Shown here piece after piece: positions 52,761-62,457 of a stretch of 64,000 bases of DNA (position 1 is the first letter of the stretch; each line of letters starts with the position of its first letter). The position numbers were made by a program, and so were the translations under genes. The notes below the pieces were generated by a model that saw only the letters and a list, made by a program, of their open reading frames with translations, was not told the origin of the DNA and ran no database searches. The stretch comes from Yoonia vestfoldensis (GTDB lineage: Bacteria > Pseudomonadota > Alphaproteobacteria > Rhodobacterales > Rhodobacteraceae): NCBI RefSeq assembly GCF_002158905.1, contig NZ_CP021431.1, positions 3,674,001-3,738,000 of the forward strand, written 5' to 3'.

Positions 52761-53414
52761 ATGCCCTTGGCAGATATTCAGGACCGTATCGCCGCCGCCT
52801 GCGCCCGCGCGGGTCGCGCCGTGCAAGATGTCACGCTGATCGCCGTGTCCAAGGTCCAGCCGGATGCCCGTGTCGCCGCCGTGCTGGACCAGGGTCACCG
52901 AGTCTTTGGCGAAAACAAGGTGCAGGAAGCGGCGGGCAAATGGCCCCGGTTCCGCGAAACCTATGACGGGATCGCGCTGCATCTGATCGGCCCGTTGCAG
53001 ACCAACAAGGCGCGTCAGGCGGTAGAACTGGCGCAGGCGATCCACACGCTCGACCGGCCCAAGCTGGCGCAGGTGCTGGCGCGGCTGGCGCAGGAACGCG
53101 GCGCATGCCCGGATCTGTTCGTGCAGGTCAACACCGGCGAGGAACCGCAAAAGGCGGGTGTGCTGCCCGCCGATGTCGATGCTTTCCTGGCCGAGGCGCG
53201 GGGGCTGGACCTGCCGGTGGTCGGGCTGATGTGTATCCCGCCTGTTGATGAAGAACCGTCGCTGCATTTCGCCTTGCTGGCCAAAATGGCCGCGCGCAGC
53301 GGCTTGTCCGGCCTGTCCATGGGCATGAGCGGCGATTTCGAAAGCGCCATCGCGCTGGGTGCGACCCATGTGCGCATCGGGGCTGCGATCTTTGGGGAAC
53401 GGACAGCGGGGTGA
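52761..53414 (+). CDS. YggS-family pyridoxal-phosphate homeostasis protein
   Basis: This 217-residue protein has the PLP-binding lysine strand VTLIAVSKVQP (about residues 25-35), HRVFGENKVQEA, IGPLQTNKA and a C-terminal GLSMGMSGDFESAIALG. It buffers free PLP. The start at 52,761 has AAGGA six bases upstream; an earlier ATG at 52,743 has none. Coupled to rluA by overlap. Confidence 0.93.
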   Translation: MPLADIQDRIAAACARAGRAVQDVTLIAVSKVQPDARVAAVLDQGHRVFGENKVQEAAGKWPRFRETYDGIALHLIGPLQTNKARQAVELAQAIHTLDRPKLAQVLARLAQERGACPDLFVQVNTGEEPQKAGVLPADVDAFLAEARGLDLPVVGLMCIPPVDEEPSLHFALLAKMAARSGLSGLSMGMSGDFESAIALGATHVRIGAAIFGERTAG

Positions 53415-54055
53415 GCGATTACACCCCGCCCCAAGACGCTCTGGTCGTTCTGCACCATGATCATCAGGTGCTGCTGGTCGATAAACCCAGCGGCCTGTTG
53501 TCGGTGCCGGGCAAGGGGCCGGATCTGGCCGATTGCCTGATCACGCGGGTCCAGCGGGTGTTTCCCGATGCTTTGCTGGTGCATCGTTTGGATCGCGACA
53601 CATCCGGCGTGATGATCTTTGCGCTGACCCCCCATGCGCAGCGCCATCTGGGCCTGCAATTCGAGAATCGCCAGACCAAGAAAACCTATGTCGCCCGGGT
53701 CTGGGGTGAAATCGCCGACAAGACCGGCACCGTCGATCTGCCGCTGATCGTGGATTGGCCGAACCGCCCCTTGCAGATGGTGGATCATGAAAACGGCCGC
53801 GCCGCCGTAACCGATTGGCGCGTGGTGCGGGTCGGTGACGGTGAAACCCGCCTGCGGCTGATGCCGAAAACCGGCCGGTCGCACCAGCTGCGGGTGCATA
53901 TGCTGGCGCTGGGCCATCCGATCTTGGGCGATCCGTTCTATGCGACGGGGCCTGCGCGCGATTATCCGCGCCTGATGCTGCATTCCGAAACGCTGCAATT
54001 CCGCCATCCTGATGGCGGGCAGGGGATGCGGATCACCGCCCCCTGTCCGTTCTAG
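53411..54055 (+). CDS. RluA-family pseudouridine synthase
   Basis: This 214-residue protein shows VLLVDKPSGLLSVPGKG, the catalytic HRLDRDTSGVMIFA and TGRSHQLRVHMLALGHPI. It makes pseudouridine in rRNA or tRNA; RluA itself acts on 23S U746 and tRNA U32, but the exact target cannot be assigned. Start is GTG overlapping the yggS stop. Confidence 0.92.
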   Translation: MSDYTPPQDALVVLHHDHQVLLVDKPSGLLSVPGKGPDLADCLITRVQRVFPDALLVHRLDRDTSGVMIFALTPHAQRHLGLQFENRQTKKTYVARVWGEIADKTGTVDLPLIVDWPNRPLQMVDHENGRAAVTDWRVVRVGDGETRLRLMPKTGRSHQLRVHMLALGHPILGDPFYATGPARDYPRLMLHSETLQFRHPDGGQGMRITAPCPF

Positions 54056-54648
54056 GCGGTCAGGAAATTCTGCACGGCCGTCACCTCGCTTTGCGCGATG
54101 CCATGGCCGCCTGGATGCCAATGCAGCTGCACATCGGCCCCCTGTGCCGTCAGATAAGACGCCAGCGCTTGGGTCAGATCAGAGGGGCAGATCGGGTCAT
54201 TCTCGCCCGCGGTGATCAGCACGCGCCGCCCGCGCAGCCGCGGTTGCGGGGCCGGGGTGAAGGGGATCAGCGGATGCATCAGGATCAGGTCATCCACCAG
54301 CACCGCGTCCCGCATCGCCACGGCGGCAAGGATATTGGCCCCGTTCGAATAGCCCAGCCCGATGGTGCGCGGTGGTTTGACCGCCTGCTGTTCGGCTGTG
54401 ATGAAATCCGCCATGGCGCGGCTGCGCAAAGCCAGATCATCCATGTCATAGACGCCTTCGGCGGTGCGCCGGAAATACCGCGCGGCCCCATGTTCGGACA
54501 CATCCCCGCGCGGCGAGGTGACATGCGCACCCGGGATCAGCTGTTCGGCAAATCCGTGGAACTGGTCTTCGGTTCCGCCGGTGCCGTGAAAGGTCAGGAA
54601 CAGCTTTGCGCCCGCTGCCCCCTTGGTGCGTTTTGCGTGATAGGTCAT
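54052..54648 (-). CDS. Alpha/beta hydrolase, MhqD-like carboxylesterase
   Basis: This 198-residue protein has LFLTFHGTGGTEDQF, the nucleophile elbow GYSNGA, ITAGENDPICP (Asp region) and a C-terminal HWHPGGHGI (His). It resembles B. subtilis MhqD and lies one base after an MhqO-like dioxygenase, the same pairing used for quinone detoxification in Bacillus. Confidence 0.85.
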   Translation of the reverse strand: MTYHAKRTKGAAGAKLFLTFHGTGGTEDQFHGFAEQLIPGAHVTSPRGDVSEHGAARYFRRTAEGVYDMDDLALRSRAMADFITAEQQAVKPPRTIGLGYSNGANILAAVAMRDAVLVDDLILMHPLIPFTPAPQPRLRGRRVLITAGENDPICPSDLTQALASYLTAQGADVQLHWHPGGHGIAQSEVTAVQNFLTA

Positions 54649-54649
54649 G

Positions 54650-55579
54650 TCAGCCTTCCAGCGGTTCCAGCAGGTTTTCCAATTGCATGCGCAGATGTTC
54701 ATGCTGGCTGGGCAGTTTCAGCGCCTGACCCAGATGGGCGGTATCCTCGTCACGGGCAAAGCCGGGTTCATTGGTCGCCACCTCGAACAGCACCCCGCCG
54801 GGCGTGCGGAAATAGATCGCGTAGAAATAATCGCGGTCGATGACCGGCGTGACCTGATAGCCGGTGTCAAGCAGCGCCTCACGCACCTCGAGCTGGCGCG
54901 CGCGGTTATCCACGGCAAAGGCGATGTGATGGACCGATCCGGCCCCTGCCGCCGCGCGCGGCGCAGAGGGCGTCACCTCGATGTCGATGGCATTGGCGTC
55001 ATTGCCGCCGGGCACGATAAAGCGGGTGACGTTGTTTTCGCTGTCCAGCTTTTCATAGCCCATGAAGCGCAGCAATTCCGCGCTGGCATCGCCGTCGCGC
55101 AGGCGCATGTCGGTGGAATGAAACCCGCGGATCGCGATATCCTCGGCCACGCCATTGCCGGTCCAGGGGGTGCGGGTGTCATCACGTTCCACCAGCGCGA
55201 ATTGGTCGCCATCGGGGCCGTTGAACAACACGCGCTTTTCGCCAAAGCGGCTGTCCTGCGCCAGACCGTCGGTGTCAAACGTGGCCAGCCGGTCCAGCCA
55301 GGCCTGCGATGTGCCGGGCGGGATGGCAAAGGATGTGCGCCCGACTTCACCCGCGCCCGCGCGTCCGCGCCCGGCATTGGGAAAGGGGAAATAGGTCATG
55401 ACGGTGCCCGCGCTGCCGGTCTCGTCGCCGTAATAGAGGTGATAGACATCGGGCGCGTCGAAATTGACCGTCTGCTTGACGCGGCGCAGGCCCAGCACAT
55501 TGGTAAAGAATGCATTGTTTTCGCGCGCGCCACTGGCCAGCGACGTGACGTGGTGCAGCCCTTTGATTTGCTTGATCAT
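54650..55579 (-). CDS. Ring-cleaving dioxygenase, MhqO-like (VOC family)
   Basis: This 309-residue protein has two vicinal-oxygen-chelate modules. The first is MIKQIKGLHHVTSLASGARE, with a metal His in HHV, and the second GAGSVHHIAFAVDNR, with PGGVLFEVATNEPGF carrying the Glu ligand. MhqO-type enzymes cleave hydroquinones. Coupled to the MhqD-like hydrolase. Confidence 0.88.
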   Translation of the reverse strand: MIKQIKGLHHVTSLASGARENNAFFTNVLGLRRVKQTVNFDAPDVYHLYYGDETGSAGTVMTYFPFPNAGRGRAGAGEVGRTSFAIPPGTSQAWLDRLATFDTDGLAQDSRFGEKRVLFNGPDGDQFALVERDDTRTPWTGNGVAEDIAIRGFHSTDMRLRDGDASAELLRFMGYEKLDSENNVTRFIVPGGNDANAIDIEVTPSAPRAAAGAGSVHHIAFAVDNRARQLEVREALLDTGYQVTPVIDRDYFYAIYFRTPGGVLFEVATNEPGFARDEDTAHLGQALKLPSQHEHLRMQLENLLEPLEG

Positions 55580-55674
55580 GGTTCGTCTCCTTATCCGTTG
55601 GCGGATAAATAGACCAAAGCGCCACGCACTAAATAGCTGCGGGCGCACCGGATTGGTGCGCCCATGCACATGGC

Positions 55675-57114
55675 TTATTCTGCGGCCCAGCCCGAGATCG
55701 CCTTGACCTCGAGAAATTCCTCAATGCCCCAGACGCCGCCTTCGCGGGCGCGGCCGGACATCTTCATCCCGCCAAAGGGCGCGCCGGCCCCGCGTGACTT
55801 GCCGTTCATCTCGATCATGCCGGCCTTGAGCGCGCGGGCCATCCGGTTGCGGCGCGCGCCATCCTGCGACTGGACATAATTGGTCAGGCCGTAGGGGGTG
55901 TCATTGGCAATCTGAATCGCCTCTTGCTCGGTATCAAAGGGGATGATCGACAGGACCGGGCCAAAGATTTCCTCGCGCGCGATGCGCATCTGGTTGGTCA
56001 CATCGGCAAAGACGGTGGGGCGGACGTAATAGCCACGGTTCATGCCTTCGGGCAGGCCGGGGCCGCCCGCGACCAGCCGCGCACCTTCGTCGATGCCGAC
56101 CTGAATCATCGTCTGGATCTGGTCCCATTGACGGCGGTTGACGACGGGGCCGATATGGCGGCCGGGTTCAGACGCAGGGCCGACGCTGATGCTCTTGGCG
56201 ATTTCGGCGGCGGCTTCGACGGTCTGGTCATAGATCGACCGTTCCACCAGCATCCGCGTTGGCGCGTTGCAGGATTGGCCCGAATTGTTCATGCAATGCA
56301 ACACGCCGCGTTTGACGGCCTTTTCATCGGCATCGGCAAAGATCACATTGGCGCCCTTGCCGCCCAGTTCCAGCGTCACCCGCTTGAGCGTTTCCGCCGC
56401 AGCAAGCGAGATCGCCTTGCCCGCGCGGGTCGATCCGGTGAAGCTGATCATCGCCACATCCTCATGCCGGGACAATTGGCTGCCCACACCCATGCCGTCG
56501 CCGTTCACAAGGTTGAACACACCCGCAGGCACGCCCGCATCATGCACGAATTCCGCGAACAACAGCGACGACAGCGGCGATTCCTCGGAGGGTTTCAGCA
56601 CGATGGTGCAGCCAGCCAGCAGCGCCGGGATCACCTTGAGCGTGACCTGGTTCATCGGCCAGTTCCACGGGGTGATCAGCCCGACAACGCCGATAGGTTC
56701 CAGCGCGATCCGGTCATTGGGCGCATGCGGACCCAGCGGTTTGATCCATTCGATCTGGTCAAACGCGGTCAGGAAATTTTCCAGATGCCACGGCAGGCAG
56801 GGGGCCTGATCGGCGCGGGACATGTCGATGGGCGCGCCCATTTCAAGGCTGATCGCCTGGGCCATTTCCTCGGCGCGGGCCTCATATTGGGCCAGAATGC
56901 CCCGGACGTAATCCGCGCGTTTGGCGGGGTCGGTTGCGGACCATGCGGGCAATGCGGCGCTGGCGGCGGCGACGGCGGCATTGGTATCGGCATGATCGCC
57001 CAGCGAAATCACAGCGCAGACATCTTCGGTCGAGGGGTCGATGACATCATGGTCATGCGGCTTGGCCGGGGCGACCCATGCGCCATTGATATAGAAATTG
57101 CGTTTCTCGATCAT
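55675..57114 (-). CDS. NAD(P)-dependent aldehyde dehydrogenase
   Basis: This 479-residue protein has all ALDH landmarks: Asn152 in PWNWPMNQ, FTGSTRAGK (225-233), Glu249 in LELGGKG and the catalytic Cys282 in GQSCNAPTRM. GAGAG precedes the ATG at 57,114. The aldehyde substrate is unknown; it could oxidise fatty aldehydes from alkane breakdown, but there is no direct evidence. Confidence 0.94.
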   Translation of the reverse strand: MIEKRNFYINGAWVAPAKPHDHDVIDPSTEDVCAVISLGDHADTNAAVAAASAALPAWSATDPAKRADYVRGILAQYEARAEEMAQAISLEMGAPIDMSRADQAPCLPWHLENFLTAFDQIEWIKPLGPHAPNDRIALEPIGVVGLITPWNWPMNQVTLKVIPALLAGCTIVLKPSEESPLSSLLFAEFVHDAGVPAGVFNLVNGDGMGVGSQLSRHEDVAMISFTGSTRAGKAISLAAAETLKRVTLELGGKGANVIFADADEKAVKRGVLHCMNNSGQSCNAPTRMLVERSIYDQTVEAAAEIAKSISVGPASEPGRHIGPVVNRRQWDQIQTMIQVGIDEGARLVAGGPGLPEGMNRGYYVRPTVFADVTNQMRIAREEIFGPVLSIIPFDTEQEAIQIANDTPYGLTNYVQSQDGARRNRMARALKAGMIEMNGKSRGAGAPFGGMKMSGRAREGGVWGIEEFLEVKAISGWAAE

Positions 57115-57237
57115 GGTTTCTCTCCTGCACTTTGGCAAAGGTGTGGCATCTGGCCCGTTCCGGCGCAAGCGGCTGTGGCACAAGCGCCTGTCCGTCCCTA
57201 TGTAGGGATGGTAAATATGAAATGAAGGAGCATCCCA

Positions 57238-57885
57238 ATGGGCCTGCGCATCAACGACACCATCCCCGACCTGACAGTGGACACCGATCAGGGCCAGATC
57301 ACGCTGCATGATTGGATCGGCGACAGCTGGGCGATCCTGTTTTCGCATCCCAAGGATTTCACGCCAGTCTGCACGACCGAATTCGGTGCCGTGGCACAGC
57401 TGGCCGATGAATGGGCCAAGCGCGGCACCAAGGTCATGGGCATCAGCGTCGATGGCGTCGAGGATCACAAGAAATGGAAGGCCGATATCGAAACCTTTGG
57501 TGGTGCCAAGGCCGGTTTTCCGATCATCGCGGATGAGGATCTGGTGGTGGCCAAGGCTTTTGACATGCTGCCCGCCGACGCCTATCTGCCCGAAGGCCGC
57601 ACGCCCGCCGATAGCGCCACAGTGCGCGCGGTGTTCATCATCGGCCCTGACAAGAAACTGAAATTGTCGATGACCTATCCGATGAATGTCGGGCGCAATT
57701 TCGCCGAGGTTTTGCGCGCCCTTGACGGTTTGCAGACCGCCAATGGCCGCGGCGTGGCGACGCCTGCCAATTGGACCGTCGGCGATGATGTGATCATCCC
57801 CGCCACCGTCAGCAATGACGATGCAACGGCCAAGTTCGGCGCATTCACCACGATCCTGCCCTATCTGCGCACGACCAAGCTGTAA
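57238..57885 (+). CDS. 1-Cys peroxiredoxin (Prx6 type)
   Basis: This 215-residue protein has the peroxidatic Cys45 in DFTPVCTTEFG and no second cysteine that I can see, plus the long C-terminal extension typical of Prx6 enzymes (TYPMNVGRNFAEVLRALDGL). It reduces peroxides. It is divergent from the aldehyde dehydrogenase. Confidence 0.93.
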   Translation: MGLRINDTIPDLTVDTDQGQITLHDWIGDSWAILFSHPKDFTPVCTTEFGAVAQLADEWAKRGTKVMGISVDGVEDHKKWKADIETFGGAKAGFPIIADEDLVVAKAFDMLPADAYLPEGRTPADSATVRAVFIIGPDKKLKLSMTYPMNVGRNFAEVLRALDGLQTANGRGVATPANWTVGDDVIIPATVSNDDATAKFGAFTTILPYLRTTKL

Positions 57886-57891
57886 CCGATC

Positions 57892-57920
57892 CAAGACCCC
57901 GGCGCTGTGTCGGGGTCTTG
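57892..57920. terminator. Bidirectional terminator between peroxiredoxin and barrel genes
   Basis: CAAGACCCCG (57,892-57,901) and CGGGGTCTTG (57,911-57,920) pair perfectly over 10 bp. The T-tract is weak, but position between convergent genes supports a terminator. Confidence 0.75.
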
Positions 57921-57936
57921 CCCCTGCTTTGCCGGG

Positions 57937-58527
57937 TTAATGGGTATAGACCACGGCGATGCCCGCAAAGGGAAAGACCGGCACATCCGCCAGATCCACG
58001 TTGGTGTCGGACAAGGCGGTCTGCACGGTTGGATCGGTATTGCCCGAGGATGCCTGCAACGACGACACGATCACGCCGATATCGCCCGATAAGGCCCATC
58101 CAGACCCAAACCCGGTCCGGAACCCCGTGGTCAATAGGGGCGCGACATCCTTTTCGAAGGCCAGCTTGCCATCATAGGTGACGGCCCCTTGGGTAAAGCT
58201 GCCGGTGACATCGGTGTTGGAAAAGAACAGGCCGCCCGACATGCGCCAGCCATTCGCCAGCGGATAATAATCGGCAAGGACAGCGCCGCCCGCCAGATCG
58301 GCGGTGCCGGTGACGGCCGTATCCTCATAATCGAATGTATCATCGATGCTGAACCCGCCCATGATCATGCCGCGCAGGCCAAGGGTCGGGCGAAGCTGAT
58401 AGCCGCCTTCCAGCGAATAGCCGAAACTGGTGACGCCCAGACCCGCCGAAACCGCCCCCCTGTCCTGTGCGGCGGCGGGCATTGCCATGGCGCAAAGAGC
58501 CAAGGCGGTCAGGTTGCGAAAGGCCAT
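57937..58527 (-). CDS. Outer-membrane beta-barrel-like protein
   Basis: This 196-residue protein has a signal peptide (MAFRNLTALALCAMAMPAAA) and alternating amphipathic strands (YSLEGGYQLRPTLGLRGMIM, GWRMSGGLFFSNTDVTG). It looks like a small OmpW/OmpA-type barrel. Function unknown. It is convergent with the peroxiredoxin gene. Confidence 0.75.
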   Translation of the reverse strand: MAFRNLTALALCAMAMPAAAQDRGAVSAGLGVTSFGYSLEGGYQLRPTLGLRGMIMGGFSIDDTFDYEDTAVTGTADLAGGAVLADYYPLANGWRMSGGLFFSNTDVTGSFTQGAVTYDGKLAFEKDVAPLLTTGFRTGFGSGWALSGDIGVIVSSLQASSGNTDPTVQTALSDTNVDLADVPVFPFAGIAVVYTH

Positions 58528-58652
58528 CGGTGATTCCCCCTGGGTTGTGCGATTTGGCCCCGCCAAGATGGCGGCAAACCCCTAAGGAATCCTTATCAGC
58601 AGATGCGCGCCGCGCCGCGCCGCTGCGGTTTGTCCGGCTGGTGCCAAAAAGA

Positions 58653-58680
58653 CAACACCCGACCAATTGGCCGGGTGTTG
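58653..58680 (-). terminator. Rho-independent terminator after pnp
   Basis: CAACACCCG ... CGGGTGTTG pair over nine bases with a palindromic CCAATTGG between them. On the minus strand it is followed by TCTTTTTGG. Confidence 0.87.
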
Positions 58681-58710
58681 TGATCGCATCGTCAAAGGAA
58701 CGTTGACGCG

Positions 58711-60846
58711 TTATTCTTCGGCGGCTTCTTCTTTGGCCAGTTCCTGACCGGTGGCCTGATCGACCATCTTCATCGCCAGACGGACCTTGCCACGATCATC
58801 AAAGCCCAGCAGCTTGACCCAGACTTCCTGACCTTCTTTCAGCACATCCGACGGATGGTTCAAGCGCTTGTTCTCGATCTGGGACACATGGACCAGACCG
58901 TCGCGCTTGCCAAAGAAGTTCACGAAAGCGCCGAAATCAACCAGTTTGACCACGGTGCCTTTGTAGACCTTGCCTTCTTCGGGTTCGGCCACGATCGAAT
59001 AGATCATGTCATGGGCGCGCTTGATCGCCTCGGCATCGTTAGAAGCCAGCTTGATCACGCCGTCATCGTTGATATCGACCTTGGCGCCCGATGTTTCCAC
59101 GATCTCGCGGATGACCTTGCCGCCGGAGCCGATGACTTCACGGATCTTGTCGACAGGGATCTGCATGGTTTCGATCTTGGGGGCGTGGACGCTGAATTCC
59201 TGCGCGCCGGTCAGGGCTTTGCCCATCTCGTTCAGGATATGCAGACGGCCGGCCTTGGCCTGTTCCAGTGCTTTCTTCATGATCTCGGGCGTGATGCCTG
59301 CGATCTTGATATCCATCTGGAGCGAGGTGATCCCGCTTTCGGTGCCCGCGACCTTGAAATCCATATCGCCAAGGTGGTCTTCGTCACCCAAGATATCGGA
59401 CAGCACGGCATAGGATCCGTCATCTTCCATCACCAGACCCATGGCCACACCGGCGACAGGGGCTTTCAGCGGCACGCCAGCATCCATCATGGACAGCGAC
59501 CCACCGCAGACCGACGCCATCGAGGAAGACCCGTTGGATTCGGTGATCTCGGACACGACGCGGATCGTATAGGGGAAATCCGTTGGCGCAGGCAGAACTG
59601 CCTGCAAGGCACGCCATGCCAGCTTACCATGACCGATCTCACGACGACCGGGGCCAGAGACGCGGCCAACCTCGCCCACCGAATAGGGGGGGAAGTTGTA
59701 ATGCAGCATGAAGTTGGATTTATACATGCCGGTCAGCGCGTCGATCATCTGTTCGTCATCGCCGGTGCCCAGCGTGGTCACGACCAGACCCTGAGTTTCG
59801 CCGCGGGTGAACAGGGCCGACCCATGGGTGCGTGGCAGGATGCCGGTTTCCGAGACGATCGGGCGGATCTGGTCCAGCGCGCGGCCATCAATGCGGCGGC
59901 TGTTCTTGACCACATCACCGCGCAGCACGGCGGATTCGAGCTTTTTCAGCGCGGGGCCAAGGTTGCTGTCGGCCTGCTGGTCTTCGGTCAGGGCGGCGAT
60001 GATATCGGCCTTGGCGGCGGATACCGCAGAGGTGCGTTCCTGCTTGTCGGTGATCGCATAGGCGGCGCGCATCTTGTCTTCGCCCGCAGCTTTTACAGCG
60101 GCGTAAAGATCCGAGTAATCCTCGGGCTGGAAATCGAAGGGTTCCTTGGCGCAATCTTCGGCCAGATCGATGATCAGGTCGATGACCGGCTGGATCTGCG
60201 CATGCGCGAAAGTCACGGCGCCCAGCATTTCCTCTTCGGTCAGCTCATAGGCTTCGGATTCGACCATCATCACGGCGTCTTTGGTGCCGGCGACAACCAG
60301 ATCAAGCCGCTGTTCGGGCTTCATGCGCAGGTTGTGCATGTCGTCGATTTCGGGGTTCAGAATGTATTCGCCATCCACGAAACCCACGCGGCAGGCAGCG
60401 ATTGGCCCCATGAAAGGCGCGCCAGAGATCGTCAGCGCAGCCGAGGCCGCGATCATCGCGATCATGTCGGGGTCGTTGACGCCGTCAAAGCTCAGCACGG
60501 TACACATCACCAGCACTTCGTTCTTGAAGCCGGGGACGAACAGCGGGCGGATCGGGCGGTCGATCAGGCGGGATGTCAGCGTCTCTTTTTCGGTGGGACG
60601 CGCTTCGCGCTTGAAAAAGCCACCGGGCACTTTGCCGGCGGCATAATATTTCTCTTGGTAATGCACGGTCAGCGGAAAGAAGTCCTGCCCGGGCTTTTGT
60701 GCCTTTGCAAAGGTCACGTTGGCCATCACGCTGGTTTCGCCCAGCGTCGCAATGACCGAGCCGTCAGCCTGACGGGCAACCTTGCCGGTTTCGAGTGTGA
60801 GCGTCTCTTCGCCCCACTGCATCGATTTTTTCACTTCGTTAAACAT
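58711..60846 (-). CDS. pnp: Polyribonucleotide nucleotidyltransferase
   Basis: This 711-residue enzyme has two RNase PH domains ([40 protein letters not shown]), a KH domain ([12 protein letters not shown]) and an S1 domain ([19 protein letters not shown]). It degrades RNA from the 3' end in the degradosome. Three ATGs are in a row; the third (60,846) gives the family-like start [12 protein letters not shown] and has AGGA seven bases upstream. It follows rpsO, as usual. Confidence 0.97.
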   Translation of the reverse strand: MFNEVKKSMQWGEETLTLETGKVARQADGSVIATLGETSVMANVTFAKAQKPGQDFFPLTVHYQEKYYAAGKVPGGFFKREARPTEKETLTSRLIDRPIRPLFVPGFKNEVLVMCTVLSFDGVNDPDMIAMIAASAALTISGAPFMGPIAACRVGFVDGEYILNPEIDDMHNLRMKPEQRLDLVVAGTKDAVMMVESEAYELTEEEMLGAVTFAHAQIQPVIDLIIDLAEDCAKEPFDFQPEDYSDLYAAVKAAGEDKMRAAYAITDKQERTSAVSAAKADIIAALTEDQQADSNLGPALKKLESAVLRGDVVKNSRRIDGRALDQIRPIVSETGILPRTHGSALFTRGETQGLVVTTLGTGDDEQMIDALTGMYKSNFMLHYNFPPYSVGEVGRVSGPGRREIGHGKLAWRALQAVLPAPTDFPYTIRVVSEITESNGSSSMASVCGGSLSMMDAGVPLKAPVAGVAMGLVMEDDGSYAVLSDILGDEDHLGDMDFKVAGTESGITSLQMDIKIAGITPEIMKKALEQAKAGRLHILNEMGKALTGAQEFSVHAPKIETMQIPVDKIREVIGSGGKVIREIVETSGAKVDINDDGVIKLASNDAEAIKRAHDMIYSIVAEPEEGKVYKGTVVKLVDFGAFVNFFGKRDGLVHVSQIENKRLNHPSDVLKEGQEVWVKLLGFDDRGKVRLAMKMVDQATGQELAKEEAAEE

Positions 60847-61059
60847 CATCATGTCCTAGTCGGGCCGCAGCCCATTTTGCGTAGGGGGCGTATTCCCCCT
60901 CATCCCTGTATCTTCTTTGTATCGGCGCTGGGATGCGGGCGCCGTGCTTCTCAAAGATAGGGGGGCCTTAGCGGATATTGGCCTGTTTGGAAAGAGGCCC
61001 TGGGGTCAGCGGGGGCTGTGGCGCAGCGGGGCGGGTTTCACTTTGCCATGCGCAATAAA
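60847..61059 (-). other. rpsO-pnp intergenic region
   Basis: This 213-base spacer follows the rpsO terminator. It should hold the pnp leader and probably a pnp promoter, but no clear -35/-10 pair is seen. In E. coli the matching leader is cut by RNase III for autoregulation; I see no long hairpin here. Confidence 0.4.
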
Positions 61060-61085
61060 AAACGCCCACCGGATGGCGGGCGTTT
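61060..61085 (-). terminator. Rho-independent terminator after rpsO
   Basis: AAACGCCC ... GGGCGTTT form the stem; on the minus strand a TTTTTTATT tail follows. Confidence 0.87.
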
Positions 61086-61110
61086 CTGCGGTCATGGGCG
61101 GTGGCGCGGA

Positions 61111-61380
61111 TTACCGGCGCAGGCCCAGACGTTCGATCAGGCTTTTATAGCGGGCTTCGTCCTTGGATTTGGTGTAATCCAGAAGCTTGCGGCGCAAAGC
61201 GACCATTTTCAGCAGGCCACGGCGGCCGTGGTTGTCTTTCTTATGGGTCTTGAAATGTTCCGTCAGCGTCGCGATGCGGCTGGACAGGATCGCAACTTGC
61301 ACTTCGGGCGAACCGGTGTCGCCTTCTTTGGTTGCGAATTCTTTCATGATCCGTGCTTTGTCTTCGGCAGTAATCGACAT
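61111..61380 (-). CDS. rpsO: 30S ribosomal protein S15
   Basis: This 89-residue protein ([20 protein letters not shown]) has the S15 core [36 protein letters not shown] and ends [12 protein letters not shown]. Length is exact for the family. It lies just upstream of pnp, the conserved order. Confidence 0.98.
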   Translation of the reverse strand: MSITAEDKARIMKEFATKEGDTGSPEVQVAILSSRIATLTEHFKTHKKDNHGRRGLLKMVALRRKLLDYTKSKDEARYKSLIERLGLRR

Positions 61381-61512
61381 CGGGGTCTCCTTGTCTAAAG
61401 GGTGAATGGCGCAGGCCGGGATGTCGTCCAGCAAGGCCCGTGGAGGCGCCGCCCGGACAGAATCCGCGCGGATGGCTGCGCATAAGGGGATTTGGCGCGA
61501 AAGAAAAGGGTT

Positions 61513-62355
61513 TTATACTTGCAGAAATGTGACCGTCGTCAAATCAGCCGTGGCGAAATTCGTCAATTTGGCAATCACGGCGCCATCGGCCAGCAATAAT
61601 GTGCCATCCTCGGCCGGTGCGGTGGTCAGCACGGGCGGCGCGCCAGTATGTTCGATCTCGATGATATCTTCGGCCGGGTCATAATCCATCAGCGAGACCT
61701 GCATGCCCGGACGCAGGTTGAATATATCGCTGCCGGTTCCGCCGGACAGCACATCACCCGGCCCGCCAGACAGGTAATCATCGCCCGCGCCGCCGTTCAG
61801 ATAGTCGCGGTCCAGATCATCGCGGTCGATCAGCCGGTCATTGCCTGCGCCCCCGAACAACGTATCGGCCCCCGATCCGCCGACCAGCAGATCATCGCCG
61901 CGCCCGCCCATCAACACATCATCGCCCGGCCCGCCATAAAGCTGGTCATCGCCGTCGCCCCCGCTCAGCTGGTCATTGCCTGCGCCGCCATGCAGCAGAT
62001 CATCACCGATATGGCCATAGATCTCGTCATTCCCGTCGCCGCCATAAAGGATATCATCGCCACGGCCGCCATGCAGCACGTCATCGCCTGCGCCGCCCTG
62101 CAGGATGTCGTCGCCGTCACCGCCGTGCAGATAATCATCGGCGGTGCTGCCAAGGATCAGGTCGTCGCCCTCTGCGGCAAAGACCACCACGGCTTCATCG
62201 CTGGCCTCCAACATCTCGTCGATCGGAATGACCCGGCTGCCGATGATATCAGGCTGGTCGTCAGAGGCGGGCGTTGGATCGTCCTCGGTGGTATCGTCAC
62301 CGCCGACCAGCAGCGCCGTCAAGGCGATCCCGATTAATCCCATGATCACAACCAT
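61513..62355 (-). CDS. Short RTX (hemolysin-type calcium-binding) protein
   Basis: This protein of about 280 residues has an N-terminal hydrophobic segment (MVVIMGLIGIALTALLVGG) and an acidic linker. It then carries about 14 RTX nonapeptides (GGxGxDxLx type, such as GGDGDDILQ and GGAGNDRLI) that bind calcium, and a C-terminal beta region. RTX proteins normally leave by type I secretion with a C-terminal signal; the N-terminal helix suggests membrane anchoring instead. The start at 62,355 has AGGTGG seven bases upstream; an ATG at 62,370 abuts another copy. Confidence 0.85.
   Translation of the reverse strand: MVVIMGLIGIALTALLVGGDDTTEDDPTPASDDQPDIIGSRVIPIDEMLEASDEAVVVFAAEGDDLILGSTADDYLHGGDGDDILQGGAGDDVLHGGRGDDILYGGDGNDEIYGHIGDDLLHGGAGNDQLSGGDGDDQLYGGPGDDVLMGGRGDDLLVGGSGADTLFGGAGNDRLIDRDDLDRDYLNGGAGDDYLSGGPGDVLSGGTGSDIFNLRPGMQVSLMDYDPAEDIIEIEHTGAPPVLTTAPAEDGTLLLADGAVIAKLTNFATADLTTVTFLQV
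61729..62151 (-). repeat. RTX nonapeptide-coding repeats
   Basis: Degenerate 27-base units encode GGxGxDxLx repeats. They are protein-coding, not a CRISPR or satellite. Confidence 0.87.
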
Positions 62356-62457
62356 TGATCCACCTGCCATCCACCTGCCATCCGCCGGGTCTGATCCGGC
62401 TACCGGGCCTGTCTATCACAAAGTGTTTTGCCTTTGTTCCAGATTTCCAAGCGGTGG

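Noticed and set aside
61729..62151. Regularly repeated sequence resembling a repeat array
   Set aside because: The units are 27-base degenerate RTX nonapeptide codons in a clear reading frame; there are no unique spacers, so it is not a CRISPR array. No CRISPR array was seen anywhere.
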